A DNA stretch of 64,000 nt from NCBI RefSeq assembly GCF_023650515.1, contig NZ_CP096016.1, positions 1,264,001 through 1,328,000 of the forward strand. Direction: 5' to 3'. The DNA is from Alkalimarinus coralli. GTDB lineage: Bacteria; Pseudomonadota; Gammaproteobacteria; Pseudomonadales; Oleiphilaceae. A program made the position numbers and the translations under genes. The notes under the pieces were generated by a model. That model was not told where the DNA came from, ran no database searches, and worked only from the letters and a program-made list of their open reading frames with translations. Positions 41,200 to 49,526 of this stretch are shown here, piece after piece (position 1 is the stretch's first letter; each line of letters starts with the position of its first letter).

Positions 41200-43245
41200 A
41201 TGAAAAAAGTAATCAATGTTAGCTTAGGTTCCTCAGAACAGGATTATGAGTTTAAAATTCGCTTTCTCGACGAGGATTTTACGGTTCAACGAATCGGAAC
41301 CAATGGAGACGAAACCGAAGCATGGGAGCAGCTCCAGCGACTACAAAGCAAATGTGATGTAATGGGCGTAGGGATGGTGCCTGATGAATACAATGTCGGT
41401 GAGTACAAGTTTGAGAACTCAGGAACCAAGAAACTAACGCGTGTTGTTACTCGTGTGCCCGTTACAACAGGGGCAAAAGTCAGGCGGATTCTTCAAAACC
41501 AGGCGATACGCTATACCCAAAAGAAACTGGGAAATTACTTCAACAACAACAAAGTGCTGTTCCTGTCAGGAATGGCTAACTATGAAATGGCCACACTGAT
41601 GGCCGAATATACGCCAAACTTAAAGTTTGCAGACCCTATTATCCAGGCCGGCATCCCTAAGATGCTTAAGTCTATTAACGCGCTTGAGTTATATGCAAGA
41701 GGACGTTACAACCTCAATAAGCTCTCTCCATTTGATACTGAACAAAGTCACCTGCCATCGCTACCACAGGTTAAAAAACACCTCATCAAAAAAGCGATGA
41801 AAGACTCTCATGTCGTTGTGGGAACCTGTTCAAGCCTTAAGAAATATGGTGACAAAGAGTGCCTGGTTGATAAAACAATCATCACATCATTTGTGACCGA
41901 TGACGACTTTGAATTCTTCAAAGAAGCCAAAGTAAATCTGGTTATTGATGTGACGCCAAATATGTTTGATCAGGTGATTGGCGCGAATGTTCTCGAAGCG
42001 ATGATTCTCGGTGCATCAGACATGGATGCAGAAGAACTGTCGACGGCAGACCTTGAAGACATTATTAAAGAACTCAACATAGAACCACGGTTATTGCACC
42101 CAACAGGCACATTCAAGAATATACGACGATTCGCGTTTGTTATTCACCCGCTATCGCAAGAGTACATTCGTAATGTGACCCCGATTCCTAAACGGTTTGC
42201 GCATACGCCACTGATGAATGCGGTGGAGAAAGCAACCGCGTTAGCACCTCCATTTATTTACTCTTCGGTTAAAGGTATTAAATCACCCTGTGGGGCAGAA
42301 GCTGAAGGCTGGTTGATTACCGTGGGCGGCACGCCAAAAGAGATGCTTTCTCACAGCCCGGAGTTTACCTACAAGCGCCTGCTTGCAGCTGCCAAAATGG
42401 CTGAAAAACTAGGGGCTCAGATTATAGGTCTGGGAGCCTTTACCAAGGTTGTCGGTGATGCAGGTATTACGGTTGCAAGACGTGCAACTATTCCGGTTAC
42501 TACCGGTAATAGCTACAGTGCGTCCGGTGCATTGTGGGCTGCGGCAGATGCCATGAAACGGTTAAAGCTTGTTGAAACCGAAGAAGGTAAGCGTATACCA
42601 GCGAAATCGATGGTTATCGGTGCCACTGGGTCGATCGGTTCTGTATCTGCGCGACTGCTTGCGATGGCGTTTGATGAGGTTTATCTTGGTGGTCGTAATG
42701 CGAAAACCCTCAACAAGCTGAGAGACTCCATTCTCAAAGATACGCCGGATGCCAAGGTATTTATTACCACTGATCCGGACGAGCAGTTGGGTGATATGGA
42801 TGTCGTGGTCACGTCAACATCCGGAGCGGGTAAGAAGATACTTGATATCATGAAAGTTAAGCCGGGTTGTATTATCACCGACGTAGCTCGTCCGCTTGAT
42901 TTGCCGGCAGAGCAGGTGGCAAAACGCCCAGACGTGCTAGTCATTGAGTCAGGTGAAATTCTTGTCCCTGGTACGTTGGATATGAAGAGTATTCAGTTAC
43001 CTGAGAATGTTGTATTCGCGTGTATGGCGGAAACGATAGTACTGGCACTTGAAGGTCGTTTTGAAGTCTTTACCATTGGCCGAAATACTGAATGGGAAAA
43101 GGTTAAAGAAATCTACAAGCTTGGGCTTAAACACGGTATGAAGCTAGCAGCAATCTCAGGCGTGAACGGCGCCTATACCGATGAAGATCTGGCCCGCGTG
43201 CGTGAGTTGGCGCTAGAAGCCAGAAAGACCTGGAAGTCTAAATAG
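41200..43245 (+). CDS. Fatty acyl reductase-like protein (AAR-like C-terminal half)
   Basis: Residues 310-650 resemble cyanobacterial acyl-ACP reductase, which makes fatty aldehydes from acyl-ACP. Matches include FVIHPLS for FGLIGHLTS, GLGAFTKVVG, VTTGNSYSA, NAD(P)-binding GATGSIGS (474-481) and FACMAETIVLALEG. In the last of these, Cys608 occupies the place of the acyl-accepting Cys. The first 300 residues have no counterpart in that enzyme and include an unassigned segment (KVLFLSGMANYEMATLM). Downstream of an acyl-CoA synthetase it could form a fatty-acid-to-aldehyde pathway; this is inference. The protein is 681 residues, about twice the cyanobacterial enzyme. Confidence 0.8.
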   Translation: MKKVINVSLGSSEQDYEFKIRFLDEDFTVQRIGTNGDETEAWEQLQRLQSKCDVMGVGMVPDEYNVGEYKFENSGTKKLTRVVTRVPVTTGAKVRRILQNQAIRYTQKKLGNYFNNNKVLFLSGMANYEMATLMAEYTPNLKFADPIIQAGIPKMLKSINALELYARGRYNLNKLSPFDTEQSHLPSLPQVKKHLIKKAMKDSHVVVGTCSSLKKYGDKECLVDKTIITSFVTDDDFEFFKEAKVNLVIDVTPNMFDQVIGANVLEAMILGASDMDAEELSTADLEDIIKELNIEPRLLHPTGTFKNIRRFAFVIHPLSQEYIRNVTPIPKRFAHTPLMNAVEKATALAPPFIYSSVKGIKSPCGAEAEGWLITVGGTPKEMLSHSPEFTYKRLLAAAKMAEKLGAQIIGLGAFTKVVGDAGITVARRATIPVTTGNSYSASGALWAAADAMKRLKLVETEEGKRIPAKSMVIGATGSIGSVSARLLAMAFDEVYLGGRNAKTLNKLRDSILKDTPDAKVFITTDPDEQLGDMDVVVTSTSGAGKKILDIMKVKPGCIITDVARPLDLPAEQVAKRPDVLVIESGEILVPGTLDMKSIQLPENVVFACMAETIVLALEGRFEVFTIGRNTEWEKVKEIYKLGLKHGMKLAAISGVNGAYTDEDLARVRELALEARKTWKSK

Positions 43246-43333
43246 TCGAAGCGACTTAGCCGAGCTGGCTTAGAAATAGTGCGCTGAGAATAAGTAGGCC
43301 AAGGATAAATAGGCTGATGTAAGTAGATAGAGA

Positions 43334-43379
43334 AGGGGGCAATGAGATGGCAATAAGCCTATCTTGTAGCCCCTTTTTT
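43334..43379 (+). terminator. Terminator after the acyl synthetase/reductase operon
   Basis: GGGGC and GCCCC close a structured stem that includes AGATGGC/GCCTATCT. It is followed by TTTTTT just after 43373, about 90 bp past the reductase stop. Confidence 0.8.
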
Positions 43380-43431
43380 GTGCCCGAATGACTGCGTGGC
43401 AGATTGTTTAATAAAAGACCTAGGAGATTCC

Positions 43432-43791
43432 GTGTACATATCAGACATTTCGGAGCGTACAGGGCTGTCCATTCATACCTTGAGATACTATGAGAAAGAA
43501 GGGCTGCTAAATAATATCTCTAGAAACGGTTCAGGGCGAAGAGTCTATACAGGCAATGACCTTGACTGGGTTATCTGGATTCAGAGGTTAAAATCGACGG
43601 GAATGAGCCTCGACAAAATCAAACAGTTCTCTGACCTGAGGTCATTGGGTGATACAAGCATATCAGCCAGGAAGAATATGCTGATAGATCATGCGCAACA
43701 GCTAAAGGCAGATATCCAAAGGCTCACAAATGAGTTAGATATAGTCGAGTATAAGATTGAGGCCTATAAAGAAAAAGAACGCTTGACCTAG
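43432..43791 (+). CDS. MerR family transcriptional regulator
   Basis: A GTG start at 43432 with AGGAG 5 bp upstream gives 119 residues beginning MYISDISERTGLSIHTLRYYEKEGLL-type sequence, the MerR DNA-binding head. RLKSTGMSLDKIKQF follows, and the C-terminal part is a coiled-coil (LKADIQRLTNELDIVEYKI). There are no metal-binding Cys, so it probably senses an organic or redox cue. It is 56 bp before the ABM gene, which it likely regulates. An upstream in-frame TTG at 43378 lies inside the terminator and is rejected. Confidence 0.9.
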   Translation: MYISDISERTGLSIHTLRYYEKEGLLNNISRNGSGRRVYTGNDLDWVIWIQRLKSTGMSLDKIKQFSDLRSLGDTSISARKNMLIDHAQQLKADIQRLTNELDIVEYKIEAYKEKERLT

Positions 43792-43847
43792 AGTTTACTC
43801 TAGCTTGTAACATCATTGTCCCTTATTAAATTTAAAGGACATAAAAG

Positions 43848-44156
43848 ATGTTTAAAAAAGGCTACTACATTACTGCTGAGTTAAGAGTAAAAAACACGGA
43901 TAAAATCTCTGAAGCAAAAGCTGCATTGACAAAACTATGTGAAGAAACACTCAAGGAGCCAGGTTGCAGTTTGTTTACGCTGCATCAATGCAGTGAGAAC
44001 AAAGACCGTTTCCTGCTGTGGGAGAGGTTTGAAGATGAAGCCGCTTTCAAGCAGCATTTTATTGAACAGCACACAAAAGACTATGTTGAGTTAGACCTTA
44101 CTGAGATTGTGCAATATTTCCAGTCGGATATTGTCTGTACAACGTCAACACAGTAA
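43848..44156 (+). CDS. ABM-family monooxygenase-like protein
   Basis: This 102-residue ferredoxin-like protein matches the antibiotic biosynthesis monooxygenase/YgiN type: ITAELRVKNTDKISEAKAAL, EPGCSLFTLHQ, FLLWERFEDEAAFKQHF. Such dimers oxidise quinols or similar aromatic compounds without a cofactor, or act in detoxification. An AAAGGAC ribosome binding site precedes ATG 43848. Pairing with a MerR regulator suggests induction by a reactive quinone-like compound, an inference. Confidence 0.82.
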   Translation: MFKKGYYITAELRVKNTDKISEAKAALTKLCEETLKEPGCSLFTLHQCSENKDRFLLWERFEDEAAFKQHFIEQHTKDYVELDLTEIVQYFQSDIVCTTSTQ

Positions 44157-44176
44157 CGCAGATCGTTGATAACTGG

Positions 44177-44204
44177 CCAGTACTCATCGATAAATGAGTG
44201 CTGG
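44177..44204 (+). terminator. Hairpin after the ABM gene
   Basis: CCAGTACTCAT pairs with ATGAGTGCTGG (one G-U pair) around a 6-nt loop, 20 bp after the stop. There is no T run, so this is a weak terminator candidate. Confidence 0.5.
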
Positions 44205-44387
44205 CTGATAACCAGCTCCTGGTTTGACTTTAAATTCTCCTCTTAAGTGACTAAATTAGTGGTGGGTTGGGACTCGCAGAGCAGAATGAGTATAATGCGT
44301 CGCTCTTCGATGTTAGTGAAGTGCCTTCGTGTGCACTTCTGCCAACCTTTATTAGTGTAAATTTATTACTTAAGGAGAATATTAGCT

Positions 44388-44900
44388 ATGAAAGCATTGG
44401 TGTATGGGCTGTTTGTGTTGATAGGACTAATCGGTTCAACATCGGTTTTGGCAGATAGCAAGCCGTCAGGAAAAGTTATTGCAGGTTGGGTTGAGTTAAT
44501 CGCCTTTGGTAAAGAGCCTGCTTTAGTCAAAGCGAAACTGGACACCGGTGCAAAAACATCATCAATTCATGCTATTAATGTAAAGAAGTTTAAGCGGGAT
44601 GGCGAGAACTGGGTCGCCTTCACGCTGGTGTTAGAAGATAAACATGGAAAGGTTCATCAAATTGATATGGACGCGCCACGCTCCCGTCGCGTTAAAATCA
44701 AAAACCACGATGGTGTGCATGACAAGCGCATGGTGGTAGAGCTCCCGTTTTGCTTTGATGGCAAGAACCATATTGCGGAGTTTACACTCGCCGACCGTTC
44801 CGAATACATATACTCTGTCTTGCTTGGTAGAGAGTTCCTGGAAGGCGTCGCGGTTGTTGATTCGGGTGCCACATTTCTTACACAGCCACAGTGTAAATAA
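44388..44900 (+). CDS. Retropepsin-like zinc-dependent protease family protein
   Basis: The signal peptide (ALVYGLFVLIGLIGSTSVLA) places the 170-residue product in the periplasm. The retropepsin-type motif KLDTGAKTSSIHA supplies the catalytic Asp, and VLLGREFLEGVAVVDSG is the matching C-terminal part. The family is annotated as ATP-dependent zinc protease, often next to RimK-like ligases. An AAGGAG ribosome binding site precedes ATG 44388. The transglutaminase-like gene follows at 24 bp, opening a four-gene cluster. Confidence 0.88.
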   Translation: MKALVYGLFVLIGLIGSTSVLADSKPSGKVIAGWVELIAFGKEPALVKAKLDTGAKTSSIHAINVKKFKRDGENWVAFTLVLEDKHGKVHQIDMDAPRSRRVKIKNHDGVHDKRMVVELPFCFDGKNHIAEFTLADRSEYIYSVLLGREFLEGVAVVDSGATFLTQPQCK

Positions 44901-44924
44901 AACATAATAAACAGGTGCACCCGA

Positions 44925-46451
44925 ATGAATAAAGTTGTTGTTAGGGTCTGGGCTTTGCTGCTAGCGATCCTTGGTTTAGGCATTGCTGCCTATAAAATTT
45001 ATTATATGGGGCTACCCATAACGCCACAGCAAAGCGCAGAAGTGTGGACTGTGCAAGCAAGGTTGGTGTTTCAGGGACAAGGAGGGCCAGCAAAAGTGGG
45101 CTTTCATGTACCTGATGTAACACCGGGGTTTATTAAACTTGACGAAGACTTTATATCAAGCCGTTTTGGTCTAGTCATTGATAAGTCTCAGGATAACCGG
45201 CGCGCAGACTGGTCTGTGCGAAGGGCGAAAGGAGAACAAGCTCTTTATTATCGTGTGATTGTATCGAGGAGCGAGCAGGAGCAGGGTTGGAACTCCGTCC
45301 CTCGCTACCCAACACCGCCCCAATATGAAGAACCTTACGCCTCAGCCATTCATGCAATTCTTGATGATGTGCGTAAAGAATCCGCAGACGTGGGAAGCTA
45401 CACTCGCGAGCTACTGCAGCAGTTGAATGCTAAGCAGCCGAATGAGAACGTTAAGCTTATAAGAGATAGAGCGGGAAAGGGTGACAGCTGGGTAGAACAA
45501 ATTATTGAGATACTTAAGGGTGTTCGGATTCCGTCACGGGTTTTGTGGGGGCTGAGGGTCTCTGATGCCAGCAATAGTGCAGTGCTAGAGCCGTTGTTAC
45601 AGGTTCATAATGGACAGAAGTGGTTAACGTATGATCCTGAATCCGGCGCGATGGGTATCCCTTCTAACTTTTTAGCCTGGAAGATCGGCAACCAGCCCTT
45701 GTTTGAACTCGAAGGTGGGAAGAAAGCCAAGCTTGAGTTTTCAATAACCAAAACCTACGAAGAACTAATAGATATCGCAAGGCAGGGCGCGGTACAGATG
45801 GATTCCGTGTTTGCGGATTTTTCATTGCTGACACTGCCGGTCCAGAACCAAAATGTATACCGATTGCTTTTGATGGTGCCGCTGGGGGCGCTTCTGGTTG
45901 TATTCTTGCGGACATTTGTAGGATTAAAGACCTTTGGCACCTTTATGCCTATATTGATTGCTCTCGCATTTCGTGAAACTCAATTATATTGGGGGCTCTT
46001 TTTATTCACCGTTATTGTCTCTCTAGGCTTGATGATTCGCTTTTACCTGGAGCGAATGATGCTGTTGCTCATACCCAGGTTGGCATCAATATTAGTCATT
46101 GTGGTTATTCTAATGGTGTTGATCAGTTTGATCTCGACCAAGTTTGGTGCTGAACGGGTTCTGTCACTGACGTTATTTCCAATGGTTATTCTTGCCATGA
46201 CAATTGAGAGAATGTCTATTGTCTGGGAAGAGAACGGCGCAAAAGAAGCGATGCTGCAAGGCTTGGGAAGCATGTTTGTAGCCTGTCTTGGATATATCGT
46301 GATGACTAACGAGCAGTTAATGTACGCGATGTTTGTTTTCCCAGAATTGTTACTTGTTGTGTTGTCGCTTTGTTTGTTAATGGGTCGTTATACTGGTTAT
46401 CGCTTATCTGAACTGAGACGTTTTCGGGCTATTGTTGCAGAGGACAAATGA
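44925..46451 (+). CDS. Inactive transglutaminase fused to 7-TM domain
   Basis: One membrane segment (VWALLLAILGLGIAAYKI) is followed by a periplasmic region. That region holds a transglutaminase-like fold (DSWVEQIIEILKGVRIPSRVLWGLR) in which the catalytic Cys is not evident. About seven membrane helices (residues 305-495) end the protein, with LLLMVPLGALLVVFLRTFVG and LKTFGTFMPILIALAFRET typical of this family. It overlaps the ATP-grasp gene by 4 bp (ATGA). Members are thought to take part with ATP-grasp ligases and aspartoacylases in a peptide- or amide-linked envelope modification, not yet defined. Confidence 0.85.
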   Translation: MNKVVVRVWALLLAILGLGIAAYKIYYMGLPITPQQSAEVWTVQARLVFQGQGGPAKVGFHVPDVTPGFIKLDEDFISSRFGLVIDKSQDNRRADWSVRRAKGEQALYYRVIVSRSEQEQGWNSVPRYPTPPQYEEPYASAIHAILDDVRKESADVGSYTRELLQQLNAKQPNENVKLIRDRAGKGDSWVEQIIEILKGVRIPSRVLWGLRVSDASNSAVLEPLLQVHNGQKWLTYDPESGAMGIPSNFLAWKIGNQPLFELEGGKKAKLEFSITKTYEELIDIARQGAVQMDSVFADFSLLTLPVQNQNVYRLLLMVPLGALLVVFLRTFVGLKTFGTFMPILIALAFRETQLYWGLFLFTVIVSLGLMIRFYLERMMLLLIPRLASILVIVVILMVLISLISTKFGAERVLSLTLFPMVILAMTIERMSIVWEENGAKEAMLQGLGSMFVACLGYIVMTNEQLMYAMFVFPELLLVVLSLCLLMGRYTGYRLSELRRFRAIVAEDK

Positions 46452-47407
46452 TGGGAATGTTGAGCATGCCACGCTGGTTTGTCTCACCCAGCAAACTGCG
46501 CCAAAAAGGCATCATGGGGATGAACAAGCGAAACGCTGACTTTATTATGCGTTACAACCCTCGACGCCTGTATCCATTGGTTGATAATAAACTGTTGACT
46601 AAGCGGCTCGCTCTTAAAAACCAGATAGCAGTACCAGAGCTATATGGCGTTGTTGAAATCCAGCACCAACTGAGAGATCTGGAAAAAATGTTGGCGCCGT
46701 ATAGTCAATTTGTGATCAAACCTGTTCATGGAAGCGGTGGAAACGGGATTATGGTCGTGACAGGCAGAATGGGGAACGGTTTTCGTAAGGCTGGTGGAGA
46801 ACCGATCACTTTGGAATCCCTAGAGCACCATGTGTCCAATATTCTTAGCGGAATGTATAGCTTGGGGGGGATTCCTGATAAGGCTATTATTGAATACTGT
46901 GTTCAATTTGATCCTTTTTTTGAGCACATTATTTTTCGAGGCGTGCCGGATATCAGGGTTATCGTTTTCAGGGGGGTGCCTGTGTCGGCGATGATACGGC
47001 TTCCAACCAGAGAGTCGGATGGCAAGGCAAACTTACATCAGGGGGCGATGGGCATTGGCGTTGATATTGCCAGTGGGGTCAGCTGCTCTGGCGTGCATCA
47101 TGACAAAACACTGACTCACCATCCTGATACCGGACACTCTGTTGAATCGATTGAGATACCCCATTGGAGGCAGATACTGAATATTGCGGTGCACTGTGCT
47201 GACACGGTAGGGCTAGGTTACCTTGGTGTTGATATTGTGATGGATCGTAATTTGGGGCCTCTGATGCTCGAGTTGAATGCGCGGCCGGGCCTTAATGTAC
47301 AGTTGGCAAATCAGGCGGGGCTGTTAAAGAAACTTGAAAAAGTAGAAAATATTAAGCAGCTTCCCAAAAGTATTGAGGAACGTCTGGCGTTAGCAGAAGG
47401 GTTATAG
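46448..47407 (+). CDS. ATP-grasp ligase related to alpha-L-glutamate ligase
   Basis: The 319-residue protein has ATP-grasp elements: FVIKPVHGSGGNGIMVV (phosphate loop), IIEYCVQFDPFFEH, GVPDIRVIVFRGVP and a metal-binding end LMLELNARPGLNVQLAN. The family, related to RimK, adds amino acids to acceptors by forming acyl-phosphate intermediates. ATG 46448 overlaps the preceding stop, so translation is coupled. The substrate is unknown; I infer that it acts on a substrate shared with its cluster partners. Confidence 0.9.
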   Translation: MMGMLSMPRWFVSPSKLRQKGIMGMNKRNADFIMRYNPRRLYPLVDNKLLTKRLALKNQIAVPELYGVVEIQHQLRDLEKMLAPYSQFVIKPVHGSGGNGIMVVTGRMGNGFRKAGGEPITLESLEHHVSNILSGMYSLGGIPDKAIIEYCVQFDPFFEHIIFRGVPDIRVIVFRGVPVSAMIRLPTRESDGKANLHQGAMGIGVDIASGVSCSGVHHDKTLTHHPDTGHSVESIEIPHWRQILNIAVHCADTVGLGYLGVDIVMDRNLGPLMLELNARPGLNVQLANQAGLLKKLEKVENIKQLPKSIEERLALAEGL

Positions 47408-47409
47408 CG

Positions 47410-48987
47410 ATGAAGGGTTATTATTCGTTTATAAAAAAGTTGTTATTTCGGCAGAATATAGTGCAACTGAGCAGCCCGTCAGGAGTGGCTTGGGTTGCTT
47501 TGTTATTTTTCTGGCTGGGGCAGCCGTTGCTTGCTGCTGACAATGAGATTAGCGAGAACCTGAGCCCTGAGATGGCTAAGCAGGAAGAAGAGCTACCGGC
47601 TAGCTATGTTGCCCCTAATGTAGATCTTAAAGAGGTTGCACCTCTTCCCAAAGTGGTTGAAAAGGTTAAAAAAACCAGCCCCAAAAAGAAAGTGCTAATC
47701 GATGATGAGTCTAAAAACACTCAAAAGCAGTCAGTTGCTTCTGATCAAGGTTCAGAAAAGGTAGAGCAGAGCCTGCAAGGTAAAACCGAGGGGTTGCCCC
47801 CAGGAGCTCAGGATGGTTCGGAAGCACTGGTTGGAAGTGAAGAGAACTCTTACGGTACGGTGAAAAGTGATTTGCCGGATGCGGAGCTGTCTTCCGAAAT
47901 TAACGTCCCGTCTGATAGAAAAACAGAGTCCGCTAAACAGGACGCTGATGATGCCAAACAGCAAGCTAAAGATCTGATTTTGCTTGGAGCGAAGGTTCCT
48001 CCTGGAACTTCAACGCGGCTGGCATGGTCGCCTGAAGTGGCCATTACCGGGTTGACCTTACCAGTACCTGTTCTTGTTGTTAATGGCAAAAATCCTGGTA
48101 ATACGCTCTGCCTGACTGCTGCAATTCATGGCGATGAACTAAATGGGATCGAGGTTGTCAGGCGAGTGATGTATGACATCAACCCAGATAAGTTAAGTGG
48201 TAGTATTATCGGTGTACCAATTGTTAACCTGCAAGGCTTTCAACGGGGTTCCAGGTATTTGGTTGATCGTCGAGATTTGAACCGCCACTTTCCAGGTGAT
48301 GAAGAGGGGAGTCTGGCGTCCCGTATTGCGTATTCGCTGTACCATGAAGTTATTGCTCACTGTGATGCGCTAGTTGACCTACATACAGGCTCGCTCAGGA
48401 GAACAAACTTACCCCAACTTCGTGCAGATATGAGTAACCCGCTGGTCGTGAAGTTCACTGAAAATTTTGATGAAATGGTTGTTGTTCATGGTGCCGGAAG
48501 CCCGGGGATGCTCCGCCATGCAGCCGTAGAGGCGGGGATACCCGCAGTGACACTGGAAATAGGCGAATCATTAAGGCTTCAAGAAGGACAAGTTGAAAGT
48601 GGCGTCAAAAGTATTAATAGTCTTTTGGATCGTCAAGGTATGTACTCACGATTTTTCAGTTGGGGTGACCCGGAACCTATTTACTATCAGTCGGTATGGA
48701 TAAGGGCTGAACGAGGCGGCATTCTGTTCAGTAAGATAGGGCTCGGAGATACTGTTGAGAAGGGAGAGGTTCTTGGTGAAGTGACTGACCCTATTACCAA
48801 TAGCGTCTCTGTTATATCAGCCCCGTTTACGGGGCGCGTTATCGGTATGGCCGTTAATCAAGTGGTTATGCCGGGTTTTGCAGCCTATCATCTGGGGATT
48901 AAAGCGTCTGAGAAAGATATATCCAGAAGGGCGGCTGAAGAGAAACCAAATAAACTGGATGAAGAAGCGGATAAAACGGTAGAGTAA
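47410..48987 (+). CDS. Succinylglutamate desuccinylase/aspartoacylase-like protein
   Basis: After a membrane/signal segment (GVAWVALLFFWLGQPLLAA) comes a 160-residue low-complexity linker rich in Lys, Glu and Ser. The M14-type zinc hydrolase follows, with AAIHGDELNGIEVVRR (His and Glu ligands) and VDLHTGSLRRTNLPQLRAD (third His). A C-terminal lipoyl-like sandwich (SAPFTGRVIGMAVNQVVMPG) closes it. It starts 2 bp after the ATP-grasp gene. It belongs to the aspartoacylase branch of envelope clusters, not to the arginine-catabolic AstE. Confidence 0.88.
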   Translation: MKGYYSFIKKLLFRQNIVQLSSPSGVAWVALLFFWLGQPLLAADNEISENLSPEMAKQEEELPASYVAPNVDLKEVAPLPKVVEKVKKTSPKKKVLIDDESKNTQKQSVASDQGSEKVEQSLQGKTEGLPPGAQDGSEALVGSEENSYGTVKSDLPDAELSSEINVPSDRKTESAKQDADDAKQQAKDLILLGAKVPPGTSTRLAWSPEVAITGLTLPVPVLVVNGKNPGNTLCLTAAIHGDELNGIEVVRRVMYDINPDKLSGSIIGVPIVNLQGFQRGSRYLVDRRDLNRHFPGDEEGSLASRIAYSLYHEVIAHCDALVDLHTGSLRRTNLPQLRADMSNPLVVKFTENFDEMVVVHGAGSPGMLRHAAVEAGIPAVTLEIGESLRLQEGQVESGVKSINSLLDRQGMYSRFFSWGDPEPIYYQSVWIRAERGGILFSKIGLGDTVEKGEVLGEVTDPITNSVSVISAPFTGRVIGMAVNQVVMPGFAAYHLGIKASEKDISRRAAEEKPNKLDEEADKTVE

Positions 48988-49068
48988 CAGGTGTGGTGTG
49001 TCTCGCTTTGACATTATTACCGCATTACCACTGTCTAACTGGGATAAGGATTTCGGGAGGTATATAAA

Positions 49069-49461
49069 GTGATTTTCAAACATATTAGCAGTATCGCAAA
49101 CTCAATTTTTTATCCAGTGGCCTTGGAAGTGCAAAAAGCACAACAGGCTTCGCTTGAAAAGTTACGCAATGCGTTTGCCAAAGCTGAAGAAGATGTTGCT
49201 GTCGATGTGGACTCCATGAGTGCAGAGCAGAGACTTTTGGCTGCAGACCAAGAGCTTGAACGGGCTCAGGAACAGATGCTGTCTGCTGTTACCAGCCTAT
49301 TCAAATCATTACTTTATCTGTCACCATCTGTTGGGCTTTTGCTCGATAAATCCACCGCTTATGGTCGTGTCTCGCCAAATGATAGGGGCGAATTTATTAA
49401 TAAGCGGTTTGCTCGCAACGGAAAGGTTGAAAAGGAAGTTCGTGGTGAAGTGGTAGGGTAG
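49069..49461 (+). CDS. Hypothetical protein downstream of the envelope cluster
   Basis: The 130-residue protein begins at GTG 49069, well supported by GGGAGG at 49055-49060. It is charged, with a helical coiled-coil-like segment (AQQASLEKLRNAFAKAEEDV, EQRLLAADQELERAQEQML), and has a short hydrophobic patch (LFKSLLYLSPSVGLLL). I do not recognise it. It lies 81 bp after the aspartoacylase-like gene on the same strand, so it could be a fifth cluster member. Confidence 0.6.
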   Translation: MIFKHISSIANSIFYPVALEVQKAQQASLEKLRNAFAKAEEDVAVDVDSMSAEQRLLAADQELERAQEQMLSAVTSLFKSLLYLSPSVGLLLDKSTAYGRVSPNDRGEFINKRFARNGKVEKEVRGEVVG

Positions 49462-49490
49462 AGCTAGTTAGTGGGGCTCTTGGTTGCAGG

Positions 49491-49526
49491 ATGCGGAAGC
49501 CTTACCTCAGTTTAGCTCTTCCGCAT
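49491..49526 (+). terminator. Hairpin between the envelope cluster and the RIO kinase gene
   Basis: ATGCGGAAG and CTTCCGCAT form a 9-bp perfect stem with an 18-nt loop, followed by TTTCTT on the plus strand. It overlaps the RIO kinase stop codon on the other strand and may serve both converging transcripts. Confidence 0.55.

Noticed and set aside
43378-43431. Longer MerR from TTG 43378
   Set aside because: It would start inside the terminator of the preceding operon; GTG 43432 has a strong ribosome binding site and the standard MerR head.
47410-48987. Calling this gene astE of the arginine succinylase pathway
   Set aside because: It has a membrane segment, a long linker and a lipoyl-like C-terminus, and sits in the ATP-grasp/transglutaminase cluster rather than with ast genes.
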